NCBI RefSeq assembly: GCF_000732635.1
Contig: NZ_JPMD01000013.1
Coordinates: 1-64,000, forward strand
Source: Clostridium sulfidigenes
Lineage (GTDB): Bacteria; Bacillota; Clostridia; Clostridiales; Clostridiaceae
Length of the DNA: 64,000 nucleotides
Direction of reading: 5' to 3'
Shown one piece after another: positions 29,256-38,060 of this stretch. The position numbers and the translations under genes were made by a program. Each line of letters starts with the position of its first letter. The first letter of the stretch is position 1. The notes beneath the pieces were generated by a model that saw nothing but the letters and a program-made list of their open reading frames with translations, did no database searches and was not told the DNA's origin.

Positions 29256-29945
29256 ATGACTAAGTCAGCCATAGAAAGAAAAGAAATGATAGTTTCTTTC
29301 ATAAGTTCAGCTAATAAACTTATAGATGAAGAAGGTATAGAAAATGTTACAGCAAGAAAAATTGCTCATGCTACAGGATATAACGTTGCTACTGCATATA
29401 AGTACTTTAAAAATTTAAATCATATTTTGTTTTTTGCTTGTATGAAATATTATAATTTATATATTCAAGATCTTCCTAATTATATTAGTGAAGATAATTC
29501 ATCTTTAGAGAATTATTTAGGTATTTGGAAGTGTTTCTCTATACACGCTTTTAACAATCCTAAAATCTTTAAATCAATATTTCTAGATCAAGGTCATCTT
29601 AGTGTTACAGATACTATGAAGGAATATTATGAAATTTTTCCTAATGAATTAAAAAGCCTCCCAACATCTTTATCTACTATGCTAGATAAAGATTATATTA
29701 ATGAACGTGATCTTGCTTTACTTGAAGTATGTATTAAAGATGGGTATATAAATCAAGAAGATGTTAAAGAATTAAGTGAAAATATTATTATATTTTTTGA
29801 GGGTTTATTGATGAAAGTTACAAACCATGTTGATGGCTATAGTAAAAAAAGGGCATTAGAAATTATTCTAAAATTCATTTATAACACCTTGCATTATTAT
29901 AACTTAAAGTCTTCCAATGTTTTATCACCTTTTTTAACTCTATAA
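29256..29945 (+). CDS. TetR/AcrR-family regulator, probable controller of the betaine operon
   Basis: 229 aa. The N-terminal TetR helix-turn-helix is clear: EEGIENVTARKIAHATGYNVATAYKYFKNLNHIL (about 28-61). The C-terminal ligand domain (about 80-215) is all-helical and diverged. It is divergent from grdI with an operator-like palindrome over the grdI promoter, so I infer it controls betaine reduction; it is not BetI-like enough to call that name. The ATG follows AAAGGGG. A bidirectional terminator lies downstream. Confidence 0.85.
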   Translation: MTKSAIERKEMIVSFISSANKLIDEEGIENVTARKIAHATGYNVATAYKYFKNLNHILFFACMKYYNLYIQDLPNYISEDNSSLENYLGIWKCFSIHAFNNPKIFKSIFLDQGHLSVTDTMKEYYEIFPNELKSLPTSLSTMLDKDYINERDLALLEVCIKDGYINQEDVKELSENIIIFFEGLLMKVTNHVDGYSKKRALEIILKFIYNTLHYYNLKSSNVLSPFLTL

Positions 29946-30047
29946 AATGCCATTACTGTAGATGCATTTAAATGAATATTAATTTAATATTTACATATTA
30001 TTGTGTAATCACACTTCTAAATAATTTATAATTTTAAACCTAAAAAA

Positions 30048-30076
30048 CCCCTTAAATAGTATAACTATTTAAGGGG
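30048..30076. terminator. Bidirectional terminator between the TetR and cold shock genes
   Basis: CCCCTTAAATAGT and ACTATTTAAGGGG form a perfect 13-bp stem with a 3-nt loop. The minus-strand tail is TTTTTTA; the plus-strand tail is TAAATATTT. It serves converging transcripts. Confidence 0.88.
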
Positions 30077-30097
30077 TAAATATTTACTAATTAAAAA

Positions 30098-30295
30098 CTA
30101 GATAATAGTAATATTTTCTGCTTGTGGTCCTTTTGGTCCTTTAGCTACATCAAAAGAAACTTTTTGACCTTCTTCAAGTGATTTATAACCATCAGAATTT
30201 ATTTGAGAAAAATGTGCGAAAACATCTGTTCCATCTTCTCCTGTAATAAATCCAAAACCTTTTTCTCCATTAAACCATTTTACTGTACCATTCAT
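30098..30295 (-). CDS. Cold shock protein (CspA family)
   Basis: 65 aa, the usual length. [17 protein letters not shown] carries RNP1 (KGFGFI) and VFAHFSQI carries RNP2; it ends KGPQAENI. It binds single-stranded RNA/DNA as a chaperone at low temperature or in stationary phase. I chose ATG at 30295, 8 nt after CGGAGG; a longer in-frame form (to 30334) would translate the ribosome binding site. Monocistronic with a leader of unknown length. Confidence 0.95.
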   Translation of the reverse strand: MNGTVKWFNGEKGFGFITGEDGTDVFAHFSQINSDGYKSLEEGQKVSFDVAKGPKGPQAENITII

Positions 30296-30475
30296 AAATG
30301 TATACCTCCGAAATTTTATTTTTCTTAAATTCATTGTAATAATTCACTAACAAAATTTCGATATTAACATACTCTATTTATTAAGTACTAATTGAAACAT
30401 ATTGGTTTATATTATTTACTATTAATTTAAGTTCTTATTAAGCATACTACACTTTATTATATAAAGCAAGTTATT

Positions 30476-33412
30476 TTATAATAATTTACTTGTTTTATTA
30501 AAAATAGTTTTATTTTCCTTAATTTTTCCTTCATTACCTACTATACAACAATAATTTTCATTCATTCCTATCTTAATCATTGAAGCATAACTTCTTATAT
30601 CTTCATTAGCAGTACTTAAAAGTTCATCTCTCCATCTTTGAATGTCTTCTTGAGTTACATTGCAAATATAGTCTGCAACTGCTTTTTCACCTTTTCTATC
30701 AGGAGTTAATGGTTTATATAACTGTCCAACAGATCCTATTATAAATTTTTCCATATCCTCCTTGGTAAAATCTACTTCTTCTAAGAATTTATAAGCTTGA
30801 TTATATACATCTATAGTTCTTGTAAGATTAGGATCACGATAGGAGAAAATTGCTAAATTACCATCCTTATTCATGTCACTATAACATCCATAAGCACCAC
30901 CTTGAAGACGAACTCTAGGATATAAATATTCATTATCTAATATATTTAAAAGTACTCTCATTTTCCCTGAATATTCATAACCAAGATCTGCAAAATTAAA
31001 TCCCTTAACTACATATTGCACATTACTAGCAGTTATTATAGCTTCGATATTTTTTTTGCTCTTATGCTCAAGATTATATAATTTAGTAGGTTCAGTTTTA
31101 ATGTTACAAATAACCTTATTAATATTAGTTACTACTGTTTCAACTTCTTTTTCTTCTCCCACCACTGAGATAATTAAATTATTTTTATTAAATATTGTTT
31201 CATAAACCTTAATAAGATTGCTTCTAACTTCCTTACCAGATTTATCAAAGCTCTTTTCTAGATTACAGATGAATTCATAATAAGTTGCACCACTAATTTT
31301 TTCCCAGTATCCTCTACCACAAGAAGTCTGTGCAAATACTCTGTTCATCGCAACCTCATGTCCTGAATTTATAATTTTCATTTGAAGCTTTGATTTTGTT
31401 TCTTGAATAATTTGTTTAAGCCTACTTAAATCATCAAATTTAGTAGTAGTAATTATTTCATTTACTAACTCTAGTAGAGATGAAATGTTTTCTGCAATTA
31501 CCTTTGATTTAACTATAAATTTAGGATGATATGCCTGACTATTATTTTTCTCAGTGTATACTTGATTTTCAAAAGTTATTCCACCTGTAGTTTTATAGAT
31601 TTCTGTGATTAATTGAGAATAACCTCTTTTCTCAGTATCAAGCTCCCCTAAAACATCCTTTAAAAGTCCTAAATAAGGAATATACTTTTCTTCAATTACT
31701 TTTGCATCAAATAGCAGATTAATATACACTATTTTATTTGTAGGAATATGATGTTTTAAAATGGTTATTCCTTGTTCTTTTACAACCTCTTGAGGAATTT
31801 TTTCTACTTTTTTATCTACCTCTTCTATAGGTAGCTTTGGAAGAGTATCTTTTTCTTCTTGGGTATCAACCCTAACTTGAGCCTCTTTTAACTTCCTATT
31901 TCGCTCCATAAGCTCTTTTATTTCTTTTTCGGATAAAGAACTTCTATAATTTTCTAGCTTTTTTTCTAATGCTTTATTTCTAGCATCTTCTAATCCCTTT
32001 TTAGGTGTCAAAACTACTAAGGAACAATGGGAATTTTTAACCATATTCTTTTCAATAAACTTCTCAAAATATCCATTGTCTAAAGCAGTTTTTATCTTAT
32101 TAAGGATATCTTCATACTTCAAGTGAACAAGAGGATCTCCATCATATATCCAGCTATTTAAAACCCAATCATTATATTCGATTCCCTTATTTGCAGTTCT
32201 CCATGGATCAGCTTCACGCAAATCAAATTCAACGGTGTTTATAGCTGCCTTCAATTGATCCTTATCTAATCCCTTGTCTACAAGGTCTTTAAGAGTATTC
32301 ATAATAACATTTATAAATTCACTTTTCTTTGTAGCATCTGCATTCTTAGCTACTATTGGGAATAATATTTCCTTAGTTGGATCCATATTCATATCATCCC
32401 TTGTTATAATACACTCACCTATACCAGCTTTAAGTAAGGCAGCTTTTATTGGAGATGCTGAGGATTCAATTAACATGTTATAAAGTATTTTTGTAGCTAA
32501 ATATGCCTCTCCATTACGTGTTTCTTCAAAGGCAAAATTTAGTGCTAAAAATGCCTTATTTTCTTCATCTTCATCCTCACTAATAGAATAATTAGCAGTT
32601 CTTTCTATCATACCTTCAAAATTTTTCACATCATCTATATGAGAAGGTATCTCTATTCTGTCAAATTCATAAAGATATTCATCATTTATAAACTTAAGGC
32701 ATGCTTCTAAATCCTGATTTCCATATAGGTATATATAACTATTAGATGGATGATAGAATTTACTATGGAACTTTTCAAAATCCTCTTGAGTTAAGTTAGG
32801 TATAACCTCAGGATCTCCCCCTGAAACAAAAGCATAAGTAGTATTTGGGAACAATGATCTATATATATCACTACAAATTACTTCCTCTGGAGATGACATT
32901 GCTCCTTGCATTTCACTATAAACTACCCCCTTATACGCTAGTTTATTAGTATTTTCATCTAATTCATATCTCCAACCCTCTTGACGTAGTATTTCATGAT
33001 TTTCATATATTCTAGGATGTAAAACTGCATCTAAATATACATCCATCAAGTTCATAAAATCTTTATTATTTCTACTACCTACAGGATACATAGTTTTATC
33101 CGTAAAGGTCATAGCATTTAAAAATGTGTGTAATGAACTCTTAGCCATATCCCCAAAAGGATCCTTAGCCTTAAATTTTCTTGACCCACAAAGTACAGAA
33201 TGCTCTAATATATGAGCAACTCCAGTACTATCTGTAGGAGTTGTCCTAAAACTTATAGAAAATAACTTATTATCATCTTCATTTTCTAAATGTAAAAGTC
33301 TTGCTCCACTTTTCACATGTTCAAATATTCTAGCCATGGATTGTGCCTCTTCTACCTTCTCCTCTTTTAATAATTTAAATCCATAGTAGATTTCGTTAAT
33401 TTGAAATTGCAT
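30476..33412 (-). CDS. M16C-family zinc metallopeptidase (presequence-protease/insulinase type)
   Basis: 978 aa, two-halved M16 peptidase. The inverted zinc motif HILEH (His67-x-x-Glu70-His71) is followed by the downstream glutamate region (GVVYSEMQGAMSSPE). The C-terminal half has lost the zinc site, as usual in the M16C clamshell. M16C enzymes degrade short unstructured peptides; this one has no signal peptide and is probably cytosolic. I chose ATG at 33412 with GGGGGGAA 8 nt upstream; a 7-residue longer start is less likely. Confidence 0.9.
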   Translation of the reverse strand: MQFQINEIYYGFKLLKEEKVEEAQSMARIFEHVKSGARLLHLENEDDNKLFSISFRTTPTDSTGVAHILEHSVLCGSRKFKAKDPFGDMAKSSLHTFLNAMTFTDKTMYPVGSRNNKDFMNLMDVYLDAVLHPRIYENHEILRQEGWRYELDENTNKLAYKGVVYSEMQGAMSSPEEVICSDIYRSLFPNTTYAFVSGGDPEVIPNLTQEDFEKFHSKFYHPSNSYIYLYGNQDLEACLKFINDEYLYEFDRIEIPSHIDDVKNFEGMIERTANYSISEDEDEENKAFLALNFAFEETRNGEAYLATKILYNMLIESSASPIKAALLKAGIGECIITRDDMNMDPTKEILFPIVAKNADATKKSEFINVIMNTLKDLVDKGLDKDQLKAAINTVEFDLREADPWRTANKGIEYNDWVLNSWIYDGDPLVHLKYEDILNKIKTALDNGYFEKFIEKNMVKNSHCSLVVLTPKKGLEDARNKALEKKLENYRSSLSEKEIKELMERNRKLKEAQVRVDTQEEKDTLPKLPIEEVDKKVEKIPQEVVKEQGITILKHHIPTNKIVYINLLFDAKVIEEKYIPYLGLLKDVLGELDTEKRGYSQLITEIYKTTGGITFENQVYTEKNNSQAYHPKFIVKSKVIAENISSLLELVNEIITTTKFDDLSRLKQIIQETKSKLQMKIINSGHEVAMNRVFAQTSCGRGYWEKISGATYYEFICNLEKSFDKSGKEVRSNLIKVYETIFNKNNLIISVVGEEKEVETVVTNINKVICNIKTEPTKLYNLEHKSKKNIEAIITASNVQYVVKGFNFADLGYEYSGKMRVLLNILDNEYLYPRVRLQGGAYGCYSDMNKDGNLAIFSYRDPNLTRTIDVYNQAYKFLEEVDFTKEDMEKFIIGSVGQLYKPLTPDRKGEKAVADYICNVTQEDIQRWRDELLSTANEDIRSYASMIKIGMNENYCCIVGNEGKIKENKTIFNKTSKLL

Positions 33413-33501
33413 ATAAATTCCCCCCATAATCACTCCTAATAGTGGTTTATAATCATTTTAAACCATTACTATTCATAACTTTATATTAAATAAAAAAGTC
33501 A

Positions 33502-33532
33502 TAGATATACCTTAGTTAAACCAAGATATCTA
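33502..33532 (-). terminator. Second, weaker terminator-like hairpin after the short gene
   Basis: TAGATAT (33502-33508) pairs with ATATCTA (33526-33532), with CTT/AAG inside. The minus-strand tail is TGACTTTTTTATTT, nearly the same tail as the stronger terminator at 33561-33591, suggesting tandem terminators. Confidence 0.5.
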
Positions 33533-33560
33533 CAACTTCTCATTTTACTAAAAAAATAAA

Positions 33561-33591
33561 AAGTCATAGAGTCCAAACAACCCCATGACTT
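33561..33591 (-). terminator. Terminator of the short gene
   Basis: AAGTCAT (33561-33567) pairs with ATGACTT (33585-33591); the minus-strand tail is TTTTTATTTTTTTAG. It lies 21 nt past the stop codon of the 23-residue ORF. Confidence 0.7.
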
Positions 33592-33611
33592 AAAATATCA
33601 AAATAAATATG

Positions 33612-33683
33612 TTAAAATCTATTTTTAAGGTCGTTATAGGTATTATAAAATTCACTTTTATTAAAATTTTTTATACTTTTCAC
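33612..33683 (-). CDS. Unrecognised 23-residue small protein with its own promoter and terminator
   Basis: GTG start 9 nt after a near-perfect Shine-Dalgarno AAAGGAGGT (33693-33701). The peptide begins MKSIKNFNK and ends NDLKNRF: basic, polar, rich in Asn, Phe and Lys, with no membrane helix. A consensus promoter lies upstream and a terminator downstream, so the transcript should be about 160 nt. AGGTCGTT, overlapping the Shine-Dalgarno, can pair with AACGACCT near the end of the ORF (33628-33635 with 33689-33696). It could be a small protein, a dual-function RNA, or a leader. I do not recognise a family. Confidence 0.55.
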   Translation of the reverse strand: MKSIKNFNKSEFYNTYNDLKNRF

Positions 33684-33719
33684 TTAAAAACGACCTCCTT
33701 TCAATATTTTAACAATTCA

Positions 33720-33748
33720 ATTATAACATTTTTTAACATACTTGTAAA
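33720..33748 (-). promoter_or_regulatory. Consensus sigma-A promoter of the short gene
   Basis: TTTACA (complement of 33743-33748), 17-nt spacer, TATAAT (complement of 33720-33725) with a TGn extended -10. Expected start near 33713. It faces away from mscL and towards the 23-residue ORF. Confidence 0.7.
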
Positions 33749-33832
33749 TACAATTAATATAAGTTATGCTACATACATAAACAAGCTCTTCAATTTCATA
33801 TACTACAAAAACTTTATTAAAACTTATACATC

Positions 33833-34261
33833 TTATAAGTCAGAAGTACAATGAGGACATTTTGATGCTTCAATTGAGATTTCCGAAATACAGTAAGGAC
33901 ATTTTTTAGTTGTTACAGGTTTTGCTTCTTCTTTGCCTTTAAACCTATCAAGTTGCTTTACCACAATAAATACTACAAATGTCATAATTAAAAAGTCTAT
34001 AAGTCCAGTTAAAAAAGTTCCATAAGCAACTACTGAGGCTCCAGCTTCCTTTGCAGCAGCTAGAGTTACATATTCTTTTCCATCTAAAGCAATAAACAAA
34101 TTTGAAAAATCAATTTTACCTACAAAAATACTAATAATAGGCATTATTACTGTCTCAACCAAAGATGTTACAAGCTTAGTAAAAGCTGCACCTATAATCA
34201 TACCAATTGCTAAGTCAATCATATTACCTTTAATCGCAAATTTTTTAAATTCCTTTAACAT
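33833..34261 (-). CDS. mscL: Large-conductance mechanosensitive channel with C-terminal zinc ribbon
   Basis: 142 aa. The MscL core ([31 protein letters not shown], first helix; second helix about 80-103) is followed by a short linker and a zinc ribbon, CPYC (121-124) and CPHC (135-138). MscL normally opens under membrane tension to release solutes during osmotic downshock. The extra zinc ribbon replaces or extends the usual C-terminal helical bundle; its role is unknown. Strong AAGGAGG overlaps the end of the upstream ORF. Confidence 0.92.
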   Translation of the reverse strand: MLKEFKKFAIKGNMIDLAIGMIIGAAFTKLVTSLVETVIMPIISIFVGKIDFSNLFIALDGKEYVTLAAAKEAGASVVAYGTFLTGLIDFLIMTFVVFIVVKQLDRFKGKEEAKPVTTKKCPYCISEISIEASKCPHCTSDL

Positions 34262-34490
34262 ACTTTTCCTCCTTAAAATAATAAAAAACTCTACTTGCTA
34301 TACCTAATAGCCTAAAAGATCTATCATCATAATTACCATAGGATATAACTTGTCCATTATAACATAAATCAACACGTCCAACAGCCCCTATTCCATCTAA
34401 TGTTACATGTATAAATACTTCCATGCCAACATCTTTATTACTACTATTTTTTTCATCTATGACAACATCATTTAAAAGAAGTTCCAGCAT
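34245..34490 (-). CDS. Hypothetical 81-residue protein or gene remnant upstream of mscL
   Basis: 81 aa, overlapping the mscL start by 17 nt. The middle ([27 protein letters not shown]) looks like real folded-protein sequence, but no ribosome binding site precedes the ATG, and the last codons are the mscL Shine-Dalgarno. A TATAAT box lies about 12 nt before the ATG (complement of 34503-34508), so it may be near-leaderless or simply the mscL promoter. It could be a truncated remnant of a larger protein. I do not recognise the family. Confidence 0.4.
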   Translation of the reverse strand: MLELLLNDVVIDEKNSSNKDVGMEVFIHVTLDGIGAVGRVDLCYNGQVISYGNYDDRSFRLLGIASRVFYYFKEEKYVKGI

Positions 34491-34535
34491 AATATAAATT
34501 CTATTATACTGAAACTTCTTTGATATTCTTACTTT

Positions 34536-36299
34536 TTAATTTCTACTATTAATTTCTTCTGTGATTTTACTTATAAGCTCTTCAACTTCAAATCCGCCTC
34601 TTTCACTAATCATATCTAATGTAGCTATAGATGCCATAGTTTTAAATAATACTGGGTTTTTTAGTTTACTAAACTTAGTGGAAAGGTTTAATAAGAATTC
34701 TTTTAGAAATGGATATTTTTTTACTAAGTCACCTATAACAGTTTCCTTTGTTAATCCATATTGATTTTTTATAACTTCACCACTTATCTCATCCTTTTTA
34801 CTTTCTTGTTTTTTATTAGTCCAAGATAATAATCTCTGACTTCCCTGTAATCCTCTAATCTTTGTTACATCCTGCATCATCTCAAGTACGCCTCTAAAAT
34901 TTCCTTCTTCATCTCTTACTGCATTATATATTATATAAATAAACTTACCACCGATTTCTAACCAAAATTCTGCCTGATCTTGTTCACCAGCTCTAAATGC
35001 TCTAATAATTTCTTCTACCATATGAACACTTTCTCTTGGATGGCAATTTTGCACCTTTCTTCCTATAACTCCTGCACTTCTTGGAAATACTCGATGTTTT
35101 GTATCACTATAAAACTTTACAATCTCATTTTCATCTACATAGGATAAATCTACTTGAAGATGTTTAAAAATCAAATTTATCTGCTTAAGTGTTAACTTTC
35201 CTTGGCTTACATCTAACACTTCATTATCTTCTTTATTGAATATTCCATGTTTTTGTAAAACCTTTGCCAAGTCCTTCAAAAGTTCATTATTAGATGCATT
35301 TTCGTCTTTCTTAACTTCATCTTCTTTGTAATAAGGTGGTTTCTCAATTAGACAATATCCAATTTCATCATCACCTTTTCTCATTTTAATAAAATCTTCA
35401 TGGTCAAGAAGATCCATTGAAGTTGGATAAAGTATTTCTTCTTCTTTTATCATCATATCCTCAATCATTTCAATTACTTCATTTTGAATATTTAAAAACT
35501 TTTCATCTTCATCCCTATCTAAATACTCTTTAGCTTTTTTAATAATATCTTTTATATTATTTTCTAAGGTCCACATTACTTTAGAAGGTTTATCGAAGCC
35601 CTTACCCTCAAGAGCAGGATATAGTTGATTTTGCTTTCTTGAAAAATGTATATTAATTTCTTCTAAATTATCATATACCTCAGCCCATTGATTTTTAATA
35701 AACTTTTTATTTAACATATTCTTAGCTTCAATTAAAACATTTCTTATTGCCTTTACTTCCTCTAAATAGGTTATAATTGGATGACCTAATTTAACGTCTA
35801 TTTTATTACTTGTAAGTATTCCATCAAAAATTTGCAGAATTTCATCCATTCTCTCTGCTAATTCATCATCAGTTATACCATATTGCTGAAGATATTGCTC
35901 ACATATAGCAAATTCTTGAGCTGTTACATTTTTAACTGATGTTATCATTTCTTCTTTTGCTAGTTCTAGAGATATTTCTCCTCTTAAATACTTAAGTTTT
36001 ATTTCCATGATCTTTTTAATTTTATCATGGTCAATTTCTAAATTATCCTCCATTTGAATTTTTTCTATTTTCTCTTTAGGAGTGAAGTAAACATGAAATT
36101 CTTCATCACTTAACTTCTCTACATGTTTATCAAAGCCTTTATCATCCATCATTTTATACATAGGAAAAGGTTCGAAATCTTTAATTACATGTATACCTTC
36201 ATTTGATTTTAACTCCTTAATTGCTTTAGTAATACAATCTTTAAAAGTCTCATGGGCTCCACGTCCATCAATGGTAATGTAGTTAATTTGCTTTTTCAT
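34536..36299 (-). CDS. DUF438 / hemerythrin / PAS-like / DUF1858 protein
   Basis: 587 aa multidomain protein. In order: a DUF2249-like N-terminus (about 1-75), DUF438 (about 90-165, MEIKLKYLRGEISLELAKEEM), a hemerythrin-type region (about 170-310, with IHFSRKQNQLYPALEGKGFDKP and EEEILYPTSM), a PAS-like domain (about 355-490, RVFPRSAGVIGRKVQNCHP) and a DUF1858-like C-terminus (about 505-585). Such proteins occur with NO and oxygen stress genes in anaerobes. A Crp/Fnr-type palindrome upstream fits redox or NO control. Soluble, monocistronic. Confidence 0.85.
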   Translation of the reverse strand: MKKQINYITIDGRGAHETFKDCITKAIKELKSNEGIHVIKDFEPFPMYKMMDDKGFDKHVEKLSDEEFHVYFTPKEKIEKIQMEDNLEIDHDKIKKIMEIKLKYLRGEISLELAKEEMITSVKNVTAQEFAICEQYLQQYGITDDELAERMDEILQIFDGILTSNKIDVKLGHPIITYLEEVKAIRNVLIEAKNMLNKKFIKNQWAEVYDNLEEINIHFSRKQNQLYPALEGKGFDKPSKVMWTLENNIKDIIKKAKEYLDRDEDEKFLNIQNEVIEMIEDMMIKEEEILYPTSMDLLDHEDFIKMRKGDDEIGYCLIEKPPYYKEDEVKKDENASNNELLKDLAKVLQKHGIFNKEDNEVLDVSQGKLTLKQINLIFKHLQVDLSYVDENEIVKFYSDTKHRVFPRSAGVIGRKVQNCHPRESVHMVEEIIRAFRAGEQDQAEFWLEIGGKFIYIIYNAVRDEEGNFRGVLEMMQDVTKIRGLQGSQRLLSWTNKKQESKKDEISGEVIKNQYGLTKETVIGDLVKKYPFLKEFLLNLSTKFSKLKNPVLFKTMASIATLDMISERGGFEVEELISKITEEINSRN

Positions 36300-36433
36300 A
36301 TATTTTCATCCTCCTCATATTTTATATAAAATTTAAATCTATTATTTAAACTTAAAATTTCTATTTAACATCATATTGTTTCTAATTGATAATGTCTTTC
36401 ATTTACAATGTATCATTATTTTATTTATAAATC

Positions 36434-36449
36434 TGTGATTACTATCACA
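36434..36449 (-). promoter_or_regulatory. Crp/Fnr-type binding site upstream of the DUF438 gene
   Basis: TGTGAT-N4-ATCACA, a perfect match to the TGTGA-N6-TCACA consensus. With GATACA (complement of 36409-36414) as -10, the site is centred near -40, the class II activator position. Confidence 0.6.
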
Positions 36450-36523
36450 ATATTTCTTAATATTATTTAGTTATCTTCAGTATAACAACTGCAATATTTT
36501 CAATATCTAAAACTGAATAAAAA

Positions 36524-36563
36524 AAGATGATTATATCAATTGCACTATTGATATAATCATCTT
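36524..36563 (-). terminator. Strong terminator of the second MATE gene
   Basis: A 17-bp perfect stem (36524-36540 with 36547-36563, core GATGATTATATCAAT) with a 6-nt loop; the minus-strand tail is TTTTTTATTC. Confidence 0.9.
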
Positions 36564-36590
36564 CTTAAAATCTATTTAATTCATGTACTT

Positions 36591-37979
36591 TTAATCATGT
36601 CCAGCAAAGCCTTTATTTCTCCACTTACCTCTCTTAAAGAAAACTGTAGTTACAATTGCCCCAAGTGTCCAAGAGACAAGTAGTGATATAAATGTAGATT
36701 CTGGTCTTCCAGTAGGATAAGCTGCACTACGAGTTAAATATGCAATACCATAAGCAACAGGTACACGTAAAATCACCGTAGTAATTAGAGAAATCCACAT
36801 AGGTGTCATAGTATCCCCTGCACCTCTCATTACACCTGATAAACTTTGAGTTACTGCCATAGCAATATAACCCACTGCAAGAATACGCATCATATGCATA
36901 CTTAAGTCAACTAATTCTGCTGTATCAGTGAAAACACCCATAAGATATTTACCAAAAATTAAGATTAAAATTGTTATAACAGTAGAAACTCCAACAGCAA
37001 TCATAGTACCATCTTTAGTACCCTTATCAACTCTATCCATCTTTTTAGCTCCAATATTTTGTCCAGCATAGGTTGTCATTGCATTACCAAAGGTGAAGTT
37101 AGGCATCATAGCAAATCCATCTACACGCATAACAATTACATTGCATGCTATAACCATTTCTCCAAAACTATTAGTTAGAGATTGTACAACAATCATTGCA
37201 ATAGAGAATATGGCTTGAGTAAATCCAGATGGCAATCCAAGTTTTATAAGCTTCATAGAATATTCCTTAGCTGGTACAAGCATCTTAAGATTAAAATCAA
37301 AGGTACTATTCATTCTTGCTAACTTAATAATACAAAGAACTGCTGATATACCTTGAGCAATAATAGTTGCCAAAGCAACTCCTGGTACACCCATTCCAAG
37401 TCCTGCAACAAACCAAAGATCAAGGAATACATTTAAAATTGTAGCAATAAGTAAAAATCCAAGAGCAGATATAGAGTCGCCAAGTCCTCTAAGCACTCCT
37501 GCTAAAATATTGTAATAAGCAAAGCCTGCTATACCTACATAATAAATAACAAGATAATCTGCACACCAATCTATTATAGATGCTGGAGTGTTAAGAAAAG
37601 ATAACAATGGACGAGTAACAAGAGGCCCTATAACCATTATGATTAGAGATGCTATAGCAGTAAGAGATATGCATACCCCAATGGTATGAGAAAGCTTTTC
37701 CCTATCCTTTGCTCCAAAATATTGAGCAACCATGATTCCTGCTCCTGTTGCAATTCCAACAAAAAGTACAAGTAAAAGATTTAATATTGGAGATGCACTA
37801 CCAACAGCAGCCAGTGCATTGTCACCTACATACTTACCTACAATAATAGAATCCGCGGTGTTATAAAACTGCTGAGCTATATTACCAATAAGCATTGGTA
37901 ATGAAAATTCTACAATTCGTTTCCACGGTGTCCCCTCAGTCATGTCTTTTGGAGAAAAAAGTTCCGAAAATTTTACCAT
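36591..37979 (-). CDS. MATE-family multidrug exporter (second copy)
   Basis: 462 aa, twelve membrane helices. Typical blocks: TPWKRIVEFSLPMLIGNIAQQFYNTADSIIVGKYVG, AAVGSASPILNLLLVLFVG, AGQNIGAKKMDRV and LSGVMRGAGDTMTP. It differs from the MATE gene at 7158-8540 in N-terminal and C-terminal detail, so it is not a recent duplicate. It has a long leader, about 265 nt, between a consensus promoter and the ATG, containing a perfect 14-bp hairpin; this suggests leader-based control. RBS is AGGAGG. Confidence 0.9.
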   Translation of the reverse strand: MVKFSELFSPKDMTEGTPWKRIVEFSLPMLIGNIAQQFYNTADSIIVGKYVGDNALAAVGSASPILNLLLVLFVGIATGAGIMVAQYFGAKDREKLSHTIGVCISLTAIASLIIMVIGPLVTRPLLSFLNTPASIIDWCADYLVIYYVGIAGFAYYNILAGVLRGLGDSISALGFLLIATILNVFLDLWFVAGLGMGVPGVALATIIAQGISAVLCIIKLARMNSTFDFNLKMLVPAKEYSMKLIKLGLPSGFTQAIFSIAMIVVQSLTNSFGEMVIACNVIVMRVDGFAMMPNFTFGNAMTTYAGQNIGAKKMDRVDKGTKDGTMIAVGVSTVITILILIFGKYLMGVFTDTAELVDLSMHMMRILAVGYIAMAVTQSLSGVMRGAGDTMTPMWISLITTVILRVPVAYGIAYLTRSAAYPTGRPESTFISLLVSWTLGAIVTTVFFKRGKWRNKGFAGHD

Positions 37980-38030
37980 ACATCTACCTCCTGATTAAAT
38001 TTATAAATTTAACTTCAATTTTTCCTTAAT

Positions 38031-38060
38031 TTAGAGCTAACCATAAATGGTTAGCTCTAA
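38031..38060 (-). promoter_or_regulatory. 14-bp hairpin in the leader of the second MATE gene
   Basis: TTAGAGCTAACCAT and ATGGTTAGCTCTAA pair perfectly with a 2-nt centre. On the minus strand it is followed by AATTAAGGAAAAATT, not a clear T-run, so it is a structured leader element or operator more than a simple terminator. Confidence 0.55.

Noticed and set aside
33609-33854. 81-codon plus-strand ORF over the short gene
   Set aside because: No Shine-Dalgarno; promoter, ribosome site and terminator all point to the minus strand instead.
7158-37979. Two MATE genes as a recent duplication
   Set aside because: They share only family motifs; N-termini, loops and C-termini differ throughout.
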